DNA of 46,665 nucleotides, taken from positions 1 through 46,665 of IMG/VR virus record IMGVR_UViG_3300042894_004093. The stretch is one strand, 5' to 3'. Under the pieces are notes generated by a model. The model did not search any database. It saw nothing but the letters and a program-made list of their open reading frames with translations, and was not told the DNA's origin. Origin of the DNA: a virus. A program made the translations under genes and the position numbers. Of this stretch, positions 1 to 8,627 are shown piece by piece; within the stretch, counting starts at the first letter, position 1; the number at the start of each line of letters is the position of its first letter.

Positions 1-28
1 GTATTACAATTTGAAAAAAAAGTAGTGT

Positions 29-991
29 ATGAAAACTAAAAATTATATACAAATCCTTATGGAAAACGGCATTCATTTTGAAACCATTTCAAAGATGAAT
101 AAAGGTCAAATTATGACATTGGCAAAAAAATTCATTGTTAATGAACAAACAACCACCCCACAAAATACAACACCACAAACAATGACAACAACAAAGTATG
201 TTGTAAAACCTAATTCCAAAACAATGATAAATGGTGTTGAAATTGATACGACTGGTGGTAAAACAACGGCAACACCAATGAAAGAAACGGAATTAGCTGA
301 AAGATTTGAATCAAAGGCGCAACAAAAATTATTTTTTGCAAAATGTGGTGATGGTAAAACAAAGGAACAAAAAAAATGGTGTAGAATGAGAGATGAGTTT
401 GCAAAATCTACAACAAAAAAACAATATAAAAAAATGCCTGAAAAACTTCACCCTGAAAAAACTGTAAAATATAGAAAGAATAAAACAGACGAGGCATATC
501 AAAAATACTTGGAAGAAAGAATTTTTGAGATGATTGAAAAACATATTGAACCAAGTATGACTAAAGGTGAGATTATTCAAACCCTTATGGAAAAGGTTAA
601 TAAACAAGAAAACTTCGTCTTGAAAAACCCACCAAAAAATACTATGTTTCAAAAAGGTAAGATGAAATTACCTATCGGAAAATTATCAAGTATTGGTGGT
701 GAAATGAAAGAGGATACAAAAGAAAAGGAAAGAACAAAAGAAAGGGAAAAAACAAAAACACCTACAAGAAAAAATCCTTTCAAGGATCCAAATCCTGGGG
801 TTAAAGAAAAACCAAAGGCAAATACAAAGGAGAAAGAAAGAACAAAAGAAAGGGAAAAAACAAAAACACCTACAAGAAAAAATCCTTTCAAGGATCCAAA
901 TCCTGGTGTAAAAGAAAAACCTAAAGCTGACGTAGAAAAACAAAAAAGTGATTTTATGATGGCAATTAAACAAGCAGTTAATACAAAGTAA
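29..991 (+). CDS. Basic repeat protein, candidate internal head protein
   Basis: A 320-residue, Lys/Glu/Thr-rich protein of no recognised family. The first ~40 residues look helical (MKTKNYIQILMENG start) and resemble a capsid-targeting leader with a possible cut after ILME. The C-terminal third contains two nearly identical 36-residue basic repeats (KEKERTKEREKTKTPTRK type) followed by a short tail. The stop overlaps the next start by one base (TAATG), so the two genes are translationally linked. Its place just upstream of terminase, together with its basic composition, would fit a DNA-associated internal head protein, but that is inference. The gene could begin a little earlier than the window allows one to judge. 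Confidence 0.75.
   Translation: MKTKNYIQILMENGIHFETISKMNKGQIMTLAKKFIVNEQTTTPQNTTPQTMTTTKYVVKPNSKTMINGVEIDTTGGKTTATPMKETELAERFESKAQQKLFFAKCGDGKTKEQKKWCRMRDEFAKSTTKKQYKKMPEKLHPEKTVKYRKNKTDEAYQKYLEERIFEMIEKHIEPSMTKGEIIQTLMEKVNKQENFVLKNPPKNTMFQKGKMKLPIGKLSSIGGEMKEDTKEKERTKEREKTKTPTRKNPFKDPNPGVKEKPKANTKEKERTKEREKTKTPTRKNPFKDPNPGVKEKPKADVEKQKSDFMMAIKQAVNTK
728..906 (+). repeat. Tandem in-frame duplication, 108-bp period
   Basis: Two copies of a 71-bp stretch (728-798 and 836-906) are identical by eye and lie 108 bp apart, which is exactly 36 codons, inside the basic repeat protein. The flanking parts of each unit differ by a few substitutions. The high DNA identity indicates a recent duplication or ongoing homogenisation. 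Confidence 0.9.
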
Positions 992-2358
992 TGGGAAACT
1001 CAAATTTAGAAAGATTGATTAGAAAAGTAGTTAAGGAAGCCCCTATTGACTATGGTGATTATCCTGAAAGAATGCACCCAAGAACTCAACAAAGGGTTGA
1101 GGATCCTGAAGGTATATATGCAAAGAACCGTGCCTTTAGAGGTGGTGTGTCTGATGTTGAGAGGATTGCAGGTAAAAGATTTAAGGAAGTTGTGGATTAT
1201 GTAAAAAGATACTACGGGACAGATAGAAACATAACTGAACCACAAGTTAAGATGGCAATTCAGATGGAACAAATGATGGCTGTAAGAACTGCTATGTCTA
1301 GAGAACCTAATTACCGTGAACAATTAAGAGATTTAGCAGTAGAAATTGCCGCCAAAGAAGAAGGATGGATGCCTTACTCTAAAACTATGGAGGAAGCTAT
1401 AGGTGAAGGATTAGTTGTAAAGGAAAGAAAAATGGGTGGTGTAGTGTACCAATTTGATTTTGTTAATATGTTAACTTTTTTAGGTGAACAAAGAATAGAT
1501 CCAAATCAGTTTCAAATGAAACCGCAAAAAAATGAGAAACTACCATTACCAAAGAATTTTTCATTTGATATTGATGAATTAACTCCTGAAGAACAAAAAC
1601 AATTAGAAATAGAAAAACGTAATGTAATCAACGCACTAATAATGGGTAAGGGTAAAAGAGGACAATTTGCTTACCAAATGTTTAAGGATAGATTGGATGC
1701 AATTGATCCGACTCTTTATCCACTTTATAACAAAATTATGGGTGCGAACGATTTGATGTATTTTACGGATGAAGATTTAATTGAGGCTCTTGGTGGTAAT
1801 GCCGCAGGTTCTGCAGGTAAAGTAGATTCGGATGAAGACGAGGACGAAGATGACGGTGGAGAAGAGGAAGTACCAAATGACACATATTTTGCAAATGGGT
1901 TAATATTCCCTATTTTACTTCACGAATTATTTAAAGCATTTTCAATGGTTACGGCACGTGCGCAATGGAAAGATGTTGATCCTGAAATGGCAACACAAGT
2001 TATTTCACAGACAGATACAATGTCAAACGAACCAATGAATTTTAGAGTGGGTGCTGAAGTTGTAAGGAAGTTAAGATCATTACTTCCTGACGAATTAGTT
2101 TTAGAACCTGAAGGAAAAAAATATATGCCTTATTTTGAACAAATTCTTTACAGTATTCCTGCGGAACAATTTTTAAAGGACGTTATTGCAAATGTCATTT
2201 CTGATGATGCAACAGATAATAGTAAAGCAACAAGAAAGTTTGAGGAAATTTTTACCAAAGCTAAAGCAGAATATCAGAAAGTCAACCAAGGTGAAGATGA
2301 TGATGACTATGATGAGGATGAAGAAGATGATGATATCCTTACAAGATTAGGACTATAA
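991..2358 (+). CDS. Acidic-tailed hypothetical protein upstream of terminase
   Basis: A 455-residue protein I do not recognise. It begins with a short amphipathic helix, LERLIRKVVKEAP, of the kind shared by several proteins in this window and ending in a possible prohead-protease site (VKE|A). It has an Asp/Glu-rich linker around residues 278-294 and a very acidic C-terminus. The start is fixed by the one-base TAATG overlap with the preceding gene. A strong terminator follows, separating it from terL. Position and leader suggest a virion or head-assembly protein; this is inference. Confidence 0.75.
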   Translation: MGNSNLERLIRKVVKEAPIDYGDYPERMHPRTQQRVEDPEGIYAKNRAFRGGVSDVERIAGKRFKEVVDYVKRYYGTDRNITEPQVKMAIQMEQMMAVRTAMSREPNYREQLRDLAVEIAAKEEGWMPYSKTMEEAIGEGLVVKERKMGGVVYQFDFVNMLTFLGEQRIDPNQFQMKPQKNEKLPLPKNFSFDIDELTPEEQKQLEIEKRNVINALIMGKGKRGQFAYQMFKDRLDAIDPTLYPLYNKIMGANDLMYFTDEDLIEALGGNAAGSAGKVDSDEDEDEDDGGEEEVPNDTYFANGLIFPILLHELFKAFSMVTARAQWKDVDPEMATQVISQTDTMSNEPMNFRVGAEVVRKLRSLLPDELVLEPEGKKYMPYFEQILYSIPAEQFLKDVIANVISDDATDNSKATRKFEEIFTKAKAEYQKVNQGEDDDDYDEDEEDDDILTRLGL

Positions 2359-2380
2359 TAAATTTATATTTTTTACTATG

Positions 2381-2413
2381 AACCCCCTTTTATGAAAATA
2401 ATTGGGGGTTTTG
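2381..2413 (+). terminator. Rho-independent terminator before terL
   Basis: AACCCCC (2381-2387) pairs with GGGGGTT (2404-2410) around a 16-nt loop, and the 3' arm runs into TTTT. It closes the upstream two-gene unit just before the late-type promoter of terL. Confidence 0.8.
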
Positions 2414-2414
2414 A

Positions 2415-2422
2415 TATTTATA
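2415..2422 (+). promoter_or_regulatory. TATTTATA late-type promoter motif, terL
   Basis: Exact TATTTATA 13 nt upstream of the terL ATG and directly after the terminator, leaving a very short leader without a Shine-Dalgarno sequence. Confidence 0.6.
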
Positions 2423-2435
2423 TGTAAATCATTTT

Positions 2436-4211
2436 ATGAGTTTGACAAAAGAACAGTTGATGCTTGAATATGTTAAATGTATGAGGGACACACCATATGC
2501 TCTTCGCACATACCTACAAACATATGATAATACAGTATCAAAATATGTTCCATTAGAGTTATTTCCAGATCAAGTTTCACTACTTAAAGATTATGAGGAT
2601 TACGAAGAAAATATTGCATTAAAATATAGACAGGCTGGTGTATCAACTGTAACGGCAGCTTGGGTTTCAAAAAGATTAGTTTTCGCAAAAAAAGAACGTC
2701 CCGAAAAAATTCTAATTATTGCTAACAAACTTGATACATCAATGGAGATGGCAAACAAGATTAGAGCATTTGTTGAGCAATGGCCTAAATGGGTTGGTGC
2801 GGGGTTTTCTGCCGATAAAAACTCACAAAAACATTATAAATTAACAAATGGTTCAGAAGTGAAAGCGGTAGCAACATCAAAAGATGCATTACGTGGATTT
2901 ACCCCCACAATACTTGTGTTTGATGAGGCGGCATTTATTGAAGCGGACAGTGACTTTTGGGCTGCTTGTATGGCATCACTATCTACGGGTGGTAAAGTAA
3001 TCGTTGTATCAACACCAAACGGGTATGATCCAATTTATTACGAGATATATAACCAAGCAACAAAGGGAATGAATAATTTTAGAATTTCTGAAATGTTTTG
3101 GTATAGAGATCCAAGATACGCAAAAGATTTATATTTAGTTCCAACGGACGATTTGATTGATTATTTGTTAAATAAAGACGAAAAGGATACATCAAAAAAT
3201 ATTTCGTTCGCACATATTGATCCATTCCAAAGAGATTATAAAGAATTAAGTGATTTATTTTCAAAAGGTTATAAACCTTGTTCTACTTGGTATGAGAAAA
3301 TGGTTAAAAAACTCAAGTATGATAAAAGAAAAATAAATCAGGAGTTAAATTGTGAATTTTTAGGTTCGGGAGATAACGTATTTGATGGTAAACAACTTGA
3401 TTATATTAAACAAAATACGTTAGAGGATGCACCAAATAAAATGATGGGTAATTCATTGTGGTTATGGAAAGAACCGATTGAGGGACACAAATATATTATG
3501 GGTGTTGACGTATCTCGTGGGGACAGTGAAGATTTCTCAACAATACAAATAGTTGATTTTGATGAAAGAGAACAAGTTTTTGAGTATGTTGGTAAGATAC
3601 CACCAGACTCATTAGCAGAAATTGCGTATAAATGGGGATTGATGTATAACGCATTTTGTGTTGTGGATATTACTGGTGGTATGGGTATTACTACAGTTAG
3701 AAAAATGCAAGAATTGGGTTATAAGAATTTATACATTGATGGTGTGGACTCAACAAATATTTGGAGTTATAACCCAAAGGCTCAAGATAAGATACCAGGA
3801 ATAAACTTTAATAATAAAAGAGTTCAGATAATTGCCGCCTTTGAGGAATATGTAAGACACAAGTTCAAAATCAAAAGCGTTCGTTTGTATAATGAAATGA
3901 ATACTTTCATATATGTTAATGGTAGACCAGACCACCAAAAAGGACAACACGATGATTTAATTATGTCAATAGCAATGGCAATTTATGTCGGGGAATCGTC
4001 GTTTCAAAAACTTGAAAGAGTTGTTGAGAAAACAAAGGTTATGATTGAGTCGTGGACAGTAAGTAACAATGATTCTGTTGGTAAACAAGTTCATTTTGAT
4101 CCTGTATTACCTAATACACATATGCTTTCTGAAAGACAGAAAATGAATTCAGGTCCATCAAAAGATGATTACATAAAATACGGATGGTTATTCGGAGGAA
4201 TGAAACGATAA
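2436..4211 (+). CDS. terL: Terminase large subunit (T4 gp17-like)
   Basis: ATP-driven DNA packaging motor and headful nuclease acting at the portal. The 591-residue length matches the family (T4 gp17 is about 610). The ATPase domain shows a deviant Walker A, YRQAGVST (64-71), as in gp17-type terminases, a Walker B with catalytic Glu in VFDEAAF (DE at 163-164), and a coupling motif STPNG (192-196). The RNase H-like nuclease domain shows acidic residues D358 (GVDVSRGDSEDFS), D411 (VVDITGG) and D506/D507 (HDDLIMS). The ATG lies 13 nt after a TATTTATA motif. A small gene and then the portal gene follow in the same direction, as in T4-like head clusters. Confidence 0.97.
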   Translation: MSLTKEQLMLEYVKCMRDTPYALRTYLQTYDNTVSKYVPLELFPDQVSLLKDYEDYEENIALKYRQAGVSTVTAAWVSKRLVFAKKERPEKILIIANKLDTSMEMANKIRAFVEQWPKWVGAGFSADKNSQKHYKLTNGSEVKAVATSKDALRGFTPTILVFDEAAFIEADSDFWAACMASLSTGGKVIVVSTPNGYDPIYYEIYNQATKGMNNFRISEMFWYRDPRYAKDLYLVPTDDLIDYLLNKDEKDTSKNISFAHIDPFQRDYKELSDLFSKGYKPCSTWYEKMVKKLKYDKRKINQELNCEFLGSGDNVFDGKQLDYIKQNTLEDAPNKMMGNSLWLWKEPIEGHKYIMGVDVSRGDSEDFSTIQIVDFDEREQVFEYVGKIPPDSLAEIAYKWGLMYNAFCVVDITGGMGITTVRKMQELGYKNLYIDGVDSTNIWSYNPKAQDKIPGINFNNKRVQIIAAFEEYVRHKFKIKSVRLYNEMNTFIYVNGRPDHQKGQHDDLIMSIAMAIYVGESSFQKLERVVEKTKVMIESWTVSNNDSVGKQVHFDPVLPNTHMLSERQKMNSGPSKDDYIKYGWLFGGMKR

Positions 4212-4217
4212 TATAAT

Positions 4218-4547
4218 ATGGGACTTGAGAGAAGACCGACATCGGGTAGGATATTTAATGGATCTAGATTGATTGTTCCTGGATTACCAGTCTCATCGTC
4301 AAAAATTTTTCAAAATAATTTTGGTTCAAAAAAAGGTTCTGATCAATCTTTAATTAGAGAATACAATACAAATGTTACACCAACTCCCACAAATACCCCT
4401 ACACCAACACCAACACCAAGTGTTACACCTACTAATACGCCAAGCCCAACACCAACACCAACCCAAAACATAAATGACGCAATTTTAATAACTAACGATG
4501 TTTACATTAAAGTAGGACGGGATTCTTATTTAAGATATGAAGAATAA
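4218..4547 (+). CDS. Small protein with Thr-Pro repeat linker
   Basis: A 109-residue protein of unknown function between terminase and portal. Residues ~55-82 are an almost uninterrupted Thr/Pro linker (TPTPTNTPTPTPTPS type). This separates an N-terminal segment rich in Arg/Ser/Gly from a short C-terminal piece ending YIKVGRDSYLRYEE. The same kind of linker appears in the large adhesin at 43415. It starts 6 nt after the terL stop, so it is probably co-transcribed. The linker suggests a surface-exposed or glycosylated virion component, but nothing in the sequence proves it. Confidence 0.65.
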   Translation: MGLERRPTSGRIFNGSRLIVPGLPVSSSKIFQNNFGSKKGSDQSLIREYNTNVTPTPTNTPTPTPTPSVTPTNTPSPTPTPTQNINDAILITNDVYIKVGRDSYLRYEE

Positions 4548-4567
4548 CAAATTAAAAAATTTGTGAA

Positions 4568-4575
4568 TATTTATA
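4568..4575 (+). promoter_or_regulatory. TATTTATA late-type promoter motif, portal
   Basis: Exact TATTTATA 28 nt upstream of the portal ATG. A host-like -7 box TATATTTG overlaps it at 4572-4579, but no TTTG sits at the right distance upstream, so the late motif is the better explanation. Confidence 0.55.
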
Positions 4576-4603
4576 TTTGACAATTATAAATTAATTTTTC
4601 TAT

Positions 4604-6394
4604 ATGGAACAAAATACAAATCAATTAACCGTATGGCAAAGGTTATCAAAAGCCTTTGGGCCAAATTCATTATTGGGACAAGATGTTCCTACATATAAAT
4701 TTGATAAAAAAGAACTATTACGTACAAGAGATAGAAATGAATTTGAGAAGGAAAAACTACAGGCTCAACAATCTTTATTCTTGGCAAATCAATGGACAAA
4801 GATAGAAAACAATTTATATACTCAAGCAATATATTATGAACCAACTAGGTTAGCTGCATTTTATGATTATGAATCAATGGAGTTCACACCTGAAATCTCA
4901 ACAGCACTTGACATTTATGCAGAAGAATCTACAACACCTAACGAAGATGGACACATTCTTCAGATATATTCAGAATCAAAAAGAATAAAAGGTATATTAG
5001 CCGATTTATTTAATAATACTTTAGATATAAATACAAACTTACAAATGTGGATTAGAAACACTTGTAAGTACGGTGATAATTTTGTGTACTTGAAATTAGA
5101 TCCTGAAAAAGGAATTATTGGTGCAGTACAATTACCTAACATAGAAATTGAAAGGTTAGAACGAGGTATGACACCAAAGAGTCCAAATACCCAAGTGAAA
5201 ACGGATGAAAAAGGTTTAAGGTTTAACTGGAAAGAAAAGAATATGGAGTTTAACACTTTCGAGGTAGCACATTTTAGATTATTGGGTGACGATAGAAAAC
5301 TTCCATATGGAACTTCAATGCTAGAAAAGGCAAGGAGGATTTGGAAACAACTTGTATTAGCTGAAGATGCAATGTTAATATATAGAACATCAAGAGCACC
5401 AGAAAGAAGAGTATTCAAAATATTTGTTGGTAATATGGACGACAAAGATGTTGAACCATACGTACAAAGAGTTGCAAATAAATTTAAGAGAGATCAAATA
5501 GTTGATAACAAAACAGGAAATGTTGATTTACGTTTTAATCAAATGGCAGTTGATCAAGATTATTTTATTCCTGTTAGAGATGCAACACAAACAATGCCTA
5601 TTGAAACATTACAAGGAGCTCAGAACCTATCTGAAATTGCGGATATTGAGTATATTCAAAAGAAACTAGTTACAGCACTTCGTATCCCAAAAGCGTACCT
5701 TGGTTTTGAGGAACCAGTAGGTGATGGTAAAAACCTTTCACTATTGGATATTCGTTTTGCAAGAACAATTAATAGAATCCAAAAAAATATGCTTGGTGAA
5801 CTTAACAAAATAGCAATCATTCATTTGTTCTTGTTGGGTTTTGAAGATGAGTTACAAAATTTTACTTTAGGGCTTAACAACCCATCAAAACAAGCAGATT
5901 TGTTAATGGTTGATGTGTGGAAAGAAAAAGTACTACTTTACAAAGATTTGGTTAGTGAAATACCAAACACATTAGCACCAACATCGGCAACTTGGGCTAA
6001 AAAACACATTTTTGGGTTCTCTGATGAAGACATTAAAATTGACACACAAAGACAAAGAATGGAAAGAGCTGTTGCCGCAGAACTTGCAAATACTGCAACA
6101 ATTATTACACATACAGGTATGTTTGATACTATTGATAGATTATACAAAACTGTAAGTGGTTCGACTGAAGCACCACCACCTGAAGGAGGAGGTGAGGCAG
6201 GATTAGATATGGGTGGAGGAATGCCACCTGCGGCACCACCAGCAGGACCGCCACCACCAGAACCAGGTGGTTTACCTGAAAGTAAAAAGAAACTTGAGAA
6301 TTTACTTTTAGAAGGTGACGATATTGATTTTATGTATAAAAACTCATCTTTAGGTGATATTGAAAATGAATTACTAAAAATACTGAAGGATTAA
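4604..6394 (+). CDS. Portal protein (T4 gp20-like)
   Basis: Dodecameric head-tail connector through which DNA is packaged. The 596-residue protein carries gp20-family stretches: MWIRNTCKYGDNFVYLKL (148-165), an IVDNKTGNVDLRF strand (299-311) and the hallmark ETLQGAQNLSEIADIEY followed by a helix with LRIPKAYLGFEE (334-370). Residues ~520-558 are a Gly/Pro-rich insertion that T4 gp20 lacks. The C-terminus, KKLENLLLEGDD, contains an L-L-E|G site that fits gp21-type cleavage. Gene order terminase-portal-protease-scaffold-capsid supports the call. Confidence 0.95.
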   Translation: MEQNTNQLTVWQRLSKAFGPNSLLGQDVPTYKFDKKELLRTRDRNEFEKEKLQAQQSLFLANQWTKIENNLYTQAIYYEPTRLAAFYDYESMEFTPEISTALDIYAEESTTPNEDGHILQIYSESKRIKGILADLFNNTLDINTNLQMWIRNTCKYGDNFVYLKLDPEKGIIGAVQLPNIEIERLERGMTPKSPNTQVKTDEKGLRFNWKEKNMEFNTFEVAHFRLLGDDRKLPYGTSMLEKARRIWKQLVLAEDAMLIYRTSRAPERRVFKIFVGNMDDKDVEPYVQRVANKFKRDQIVDNKTGNVDLRFNQMAVDQDYFIPVRDATQTMPIETLQGAQNLSEIADIEYIQKKLVTALRIPKAYLGFEEPVGDGKNLSLLDIRFARTINRIQKNMLGELNKIAIIHLFLLGFEDELQNFTLGLNNPSKQADLLMVDVWKEKVLLYKDLVSEIPNTLAPTSATWAKKHIFGFSDEDIKIDTQRQRMERAVAAELANTATIITHTGMFDTIDRLYKTVSGSTEAPPPEGGGEAGLDMGGGMPPAAPPAGPPPPEPGGLPESKKKLENLLLEGDDIDFMYKNSSLGDIENELLKILKD

Positions 6395-6396
6395 TA

Positions 6397-6404
6397 TATT
6401 TATA
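6397..6404 (+). promoter_or_regulatory. TATTTATA late-type promoter motif, gene at 6417
   Basis: Exact TATTTATA 12 nt upstream of the ATG at 6417, starting three bases after the portal stop codon. The spacing nearly equals that of terL (13 nt). Confidence 0.55.
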
Positions 6405-6416
6405 TTAAAAAAAGTT

Positions 6417-7136
6417 ATGAAATTTGGATTAATAAAAAGTAAAATAGAAAAATGTCTAACGGAGTCGTATGGACATGACACATTCAAACCAAATATGTTT
6501 GTTTTTAAGGAGTTAGTATTAGAAAACAAAAATTTGAGTAAACTATTTTATTTATACGATGAACTTACAACAAAAAAATCGTTGAGTGAATCTATGGCAA
6601 CAGAATTAATTAATGAGTCAATTGTTTTATATGAGAATACAATCAACAAAATAACAAAAAAACAATTCAATGACTTGAATTTATGGTTATCAGACATCAA
6701 AGTAAAAAATAATTATGAAAATTTAGATAATTTATTTTCATCAAATGTACTAACATTAGAAAATAAAATTAAAAGTAAAAAAATTATTTTAGAGAACCTC
6801 AAGGAAACCTCATCTGAAATTACAGAAATTTCAGAAAAAATACCTTTAAGTAAATTAGTAAGTGCCGCTAACAAAACAGTTAACGATTATTTAGATACTA
6901 TAAACGAAAGTGATAAGAAAAAACTAAAAAGTATTTTATCCGAGGACGAGAAAAAACTGAAATTAAAATTTGAAGTGATAAAAGAAAATGTTATTGAGAA
7001 ATTAGAGGAGATTAAAGAAAGTGAAAATGATAACGAAACATTAACACGAATTAACGAGACATTGAACAAGGTTAGTAGTGAAGAATTTTCACGTATAAAC
7101 TACTTCAAACTTTATGAATTAAACAAGAATATTTAA
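6417..7136 (+). CDS. Coiled-coil head protein, gp67/gp68 position
   Basis: A 239-residue, Lys/Glu/Asn-rich, strongly helical protein with no recognised domain; residues ~100-215 look like coiled coil. It lies between portal and prohead protease, where T4 has the small prohead core genes 67 and 68, so a core role is suggested by position only. The N-terminus MKFGLIKSKIEKCLTESYG resembles a capsid-targeting helix with an L-T-E|S site. Its stop codon overlaps the stop of the convergent bS21 gene within TTTAA. Confidence 0.7.
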   Translation: MKFGLIKSKIEKCLTESYGHDTFKPNMFVFKELVLENKNLSKLFYLYDELTTKKSLSESMATELINESIVLYENTINKITKKQFNDLNLWLSDIKVKNNYENLDNLFSSNVLTLENKIKSKKIILENLKETSSEITEISEKIPLSKLVSAANKTVNDYLDTINESDKKKLKSILSEDEKKLKLKFEVIKENVIEKLEEIKESENDNETLTRINETLNKVSSEEFSRINYFKLYELNKNI

Positions 7137-7318
7137 TTCCCCGAATTTAATTTCTGACGATATGCGGCTTTCTTAAGAATCTGTCTTTTTTGGACAGATT
7201 TTTTTGTATACTCTTTTCGTTCATTTAATTTGGAATTTTGACGTGTTTTTATAACCTTACTTTTGAGTTCTTTCAGGGCACGTTCAATATCGTTTTTTTT
7301 GACTGTTACAATAAGCAT
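7133..7318 (-). CDS. rpsU: Ribosomal protein bS21 homologue
   Basis: A 61-residue basic protein colinear with bacterial bS21. It has the N-terminal strand MLIVTVKKNDIERALKELK, the central Lys/Arg helix, a SVQKRQILKKAAYRQKL segment equivalent to the S21 SVxRRxxxxKAxYxQKL block, and the usual length. In cells bS21 sits on the 30S platform near the 3' end of 16S rRNA and affects initiation; phage copies are known in some large and marine phages. It is the only minus-strand gene inside the head block, convergent with the gene at 6417. No TATTTATA precedes it; a TAAATTTG box (minus strand, 7359-7366) could be a host-type -7 element, but the -33 match is poor. Confidence 0.92.
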   Translation of the reverse strand: MLIVTVKKNDIERALKELKSKVIKTRQNSKLNERKEYTKKSVQKRQILKKAAYRQKLNSGN

Positions 7319-7410
7319 AAATTATTTAGTTAGTTTTTTGTTATATTGATATATATCCCAAATTTACATAAACTTCAATAAAATAAACATGATAGATATG
7401 AAAAATTATT

Positions 7411-7878
7411 ATGAAAAAAGGAAAAACCTCCAAAATCAACGGTTTTAGGACATCAAAAGTATTGTATGGCACAGTTGACTCAAAAGAATTCAAATCACTT
7501 TACTTAAACATTCAAACATGGGTAGAACCAAAATTAGAAGTAGAAAATTGGACAAGATTAGTTCTTAATATGAATAGAGCAGTTAAACACTCCGTTTATG
7601 AAAATTTAGATAAAACATTATTTGACGATAAATTTATTGTTGATTTAGATTTAAGAACAAGTGGCTTACAACTAAAAAAGAAATCTTTTATGAATTTAGA
7701 AATAAATCTATTTTTAAATGAAACAGTAGACTTCAAATCCACAAAACTAAAAAAATCACTTAAAAATTTAACCAAAGAAATATACTCTGATGTTTTCACA
7801 GGAAATGAGTATTTCAAGTTTTATTTGACAAAAAATGGAAATTCAAAACCACAGAAGGTAAAAATAGAAAAAGTTTAA
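7411..7878 (+). CDS. Hypothetical protein before prohead protease
   Basis: A 155-residue basic protein of unknown family that appears to be mixed alpha/beta, with alternating hydrophobic strands such as KFIVDLDLRTSGLQLKK and FMNLEINLFLNE. It occupies a T4 gp68-like position just upstream of the protease gene. The ATG at 7411 is the first in frame; nearby upstream ATGs (7389, 7398) are out of frame. No late-type motif precedes it, so it may be read from the promoter at 6397 through the bS21 antisense region. Confidence 0.65.
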   Translation: MKKGKTSKINGFRTSKVLYGTVDSKEFKSLYLNIQTWVEPKLEVENWTRLVLNMNRAVKHSVYENLDKTLFDDKFIVDLDLRTSGLQLKKKSFMNLEINLFLNETVDFKSTKLKKSLKNLTKEIYSDVFTGNEYFKFYLTKNGNSKPQKVKIEKV

Positions 7879-7886
7879 TATTTATT
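7879..7886 (+). promoter_or_regulatory. TATTTATT variant promoter motif, prohead protease
   Basis: One-mismatch variant (TATTTATT) 15 nt upstream of the protease ATG, immediately after the preceding stop codon. Confidence 0.4.
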
Positions 7887-7901
7887 ATAAAAACTTTTGA
7901 A

Positions 7902-8618
7902 ATGAAGATATTAGGACCAAACGATACAGGTAGGGGGATTCTTATTGAATATGACGCAGGTTATATTAATCCGAAAACTCACGGAAACCATTTTATTATG
8001 GAACAGAAGAGCTTTTTGGATTATTCAAAACCATTTGAATTCTACGCAGTTCTACAAAAATATAATACACCAAATAGAAACGGAAGGGTATATCCTGAAA
8101 AGGTATTAAAAAGGGAAGCTGAAAATTATAAGAAAATGATTGACAAAGGAACTTCCCTTTCCGAACTTAATCACCCTGAATCATCTCTTATTGATTTAGA
8201 TAGAGTATCACACATTATAACAGAGGTGTGGTGGGATGGACCTGTTCTTTTAGGTAAATTAAGATTACTTACAAGTCCTGGTTTCCATGAAAGAGGAATA
8301 TGTTCCACAAAAGGCGATTTAGCGGCAAACTATTTAAGACAAGGTGTAACACTTGGTATTTCTTCTCGTGGTGTTGGTTCTCTAAAAAAAGTTGGTGAAC
8401 AGAACGAAGTTCAAGATGACTTTGAATTAATCTGTTTTGACTTGGTATCTTCACCATCAACTCCTGGTGCTTATCTTTTCCGTGATGAAAATGAGAGAAT
8501 GAAGTTTGATGAAAATTTAGAAGAAGATAAAAAAATGGCAGTTGAGAGAAATATTGGTGATAGTGGAAACAAATCACTTGACTTAATGAAACGTTTATCC
8601 GATTATTTGGGTAAATAA
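7902..8618 (+). CDS. Prohead maturation protease (T4 gp21-like)
   Basis: Serine protease with the herpesvirus-assemblin-like fold that cleaves scaffold and capsid proteins during head maturation. The 238-residue protein shows the family signature: N-terminal NRNGRVYPEKVL (58-69), catalytic His in ELNHPES (H91) and catalytic Ser in LGISSRGVGS (S154/S155). The block ICFDLVSSPSTPGAYL (177-192) follows with a candidate third residue D180. It sits in the expected place between portal and scaffold. Its predicted targets include the capsid protein after E60 and the scaffold. Confidence 0.95.
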   Translation: MKILGPNDTGRGILIEYDAGYINPKTHGNHFIMEQKSFLDYSKPFEFYAVLQKYNTPNRNGRVYPEKVLKREAENYKKMIDKGTSLSELNHPESSLIDLDRVSHIITEVWWDGPVLLGKLRLLTSPGFHERGICSTKGDLAANYLRQGVTLGISSRGVGSLKKVGEQNEVQDDFELICFDLVSSPSTPGAYLFRDENERMKFDENLEEDKKMAVERNIGDSGNKSLDLMKRLSDYLGK

Positions 8619-8627
8619 AATAAAATT

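Noticed and set aside
649-1003. Minus-strand open frames opposite the basic repeat protein
   Set aside because: Phe/Ser/Leu-rich complements of Lys/Glu codons, repeating because the coding strand repeats; not genes.
4547-4564. Perfect ACAAATT/AATTTGT hairpin after the Thr-Pro protein
   Set aside because: Only A/T-rich pairs with a short loop and no T-run, so I do not call it a terminator; chance or a weak signal before the portal promoter.
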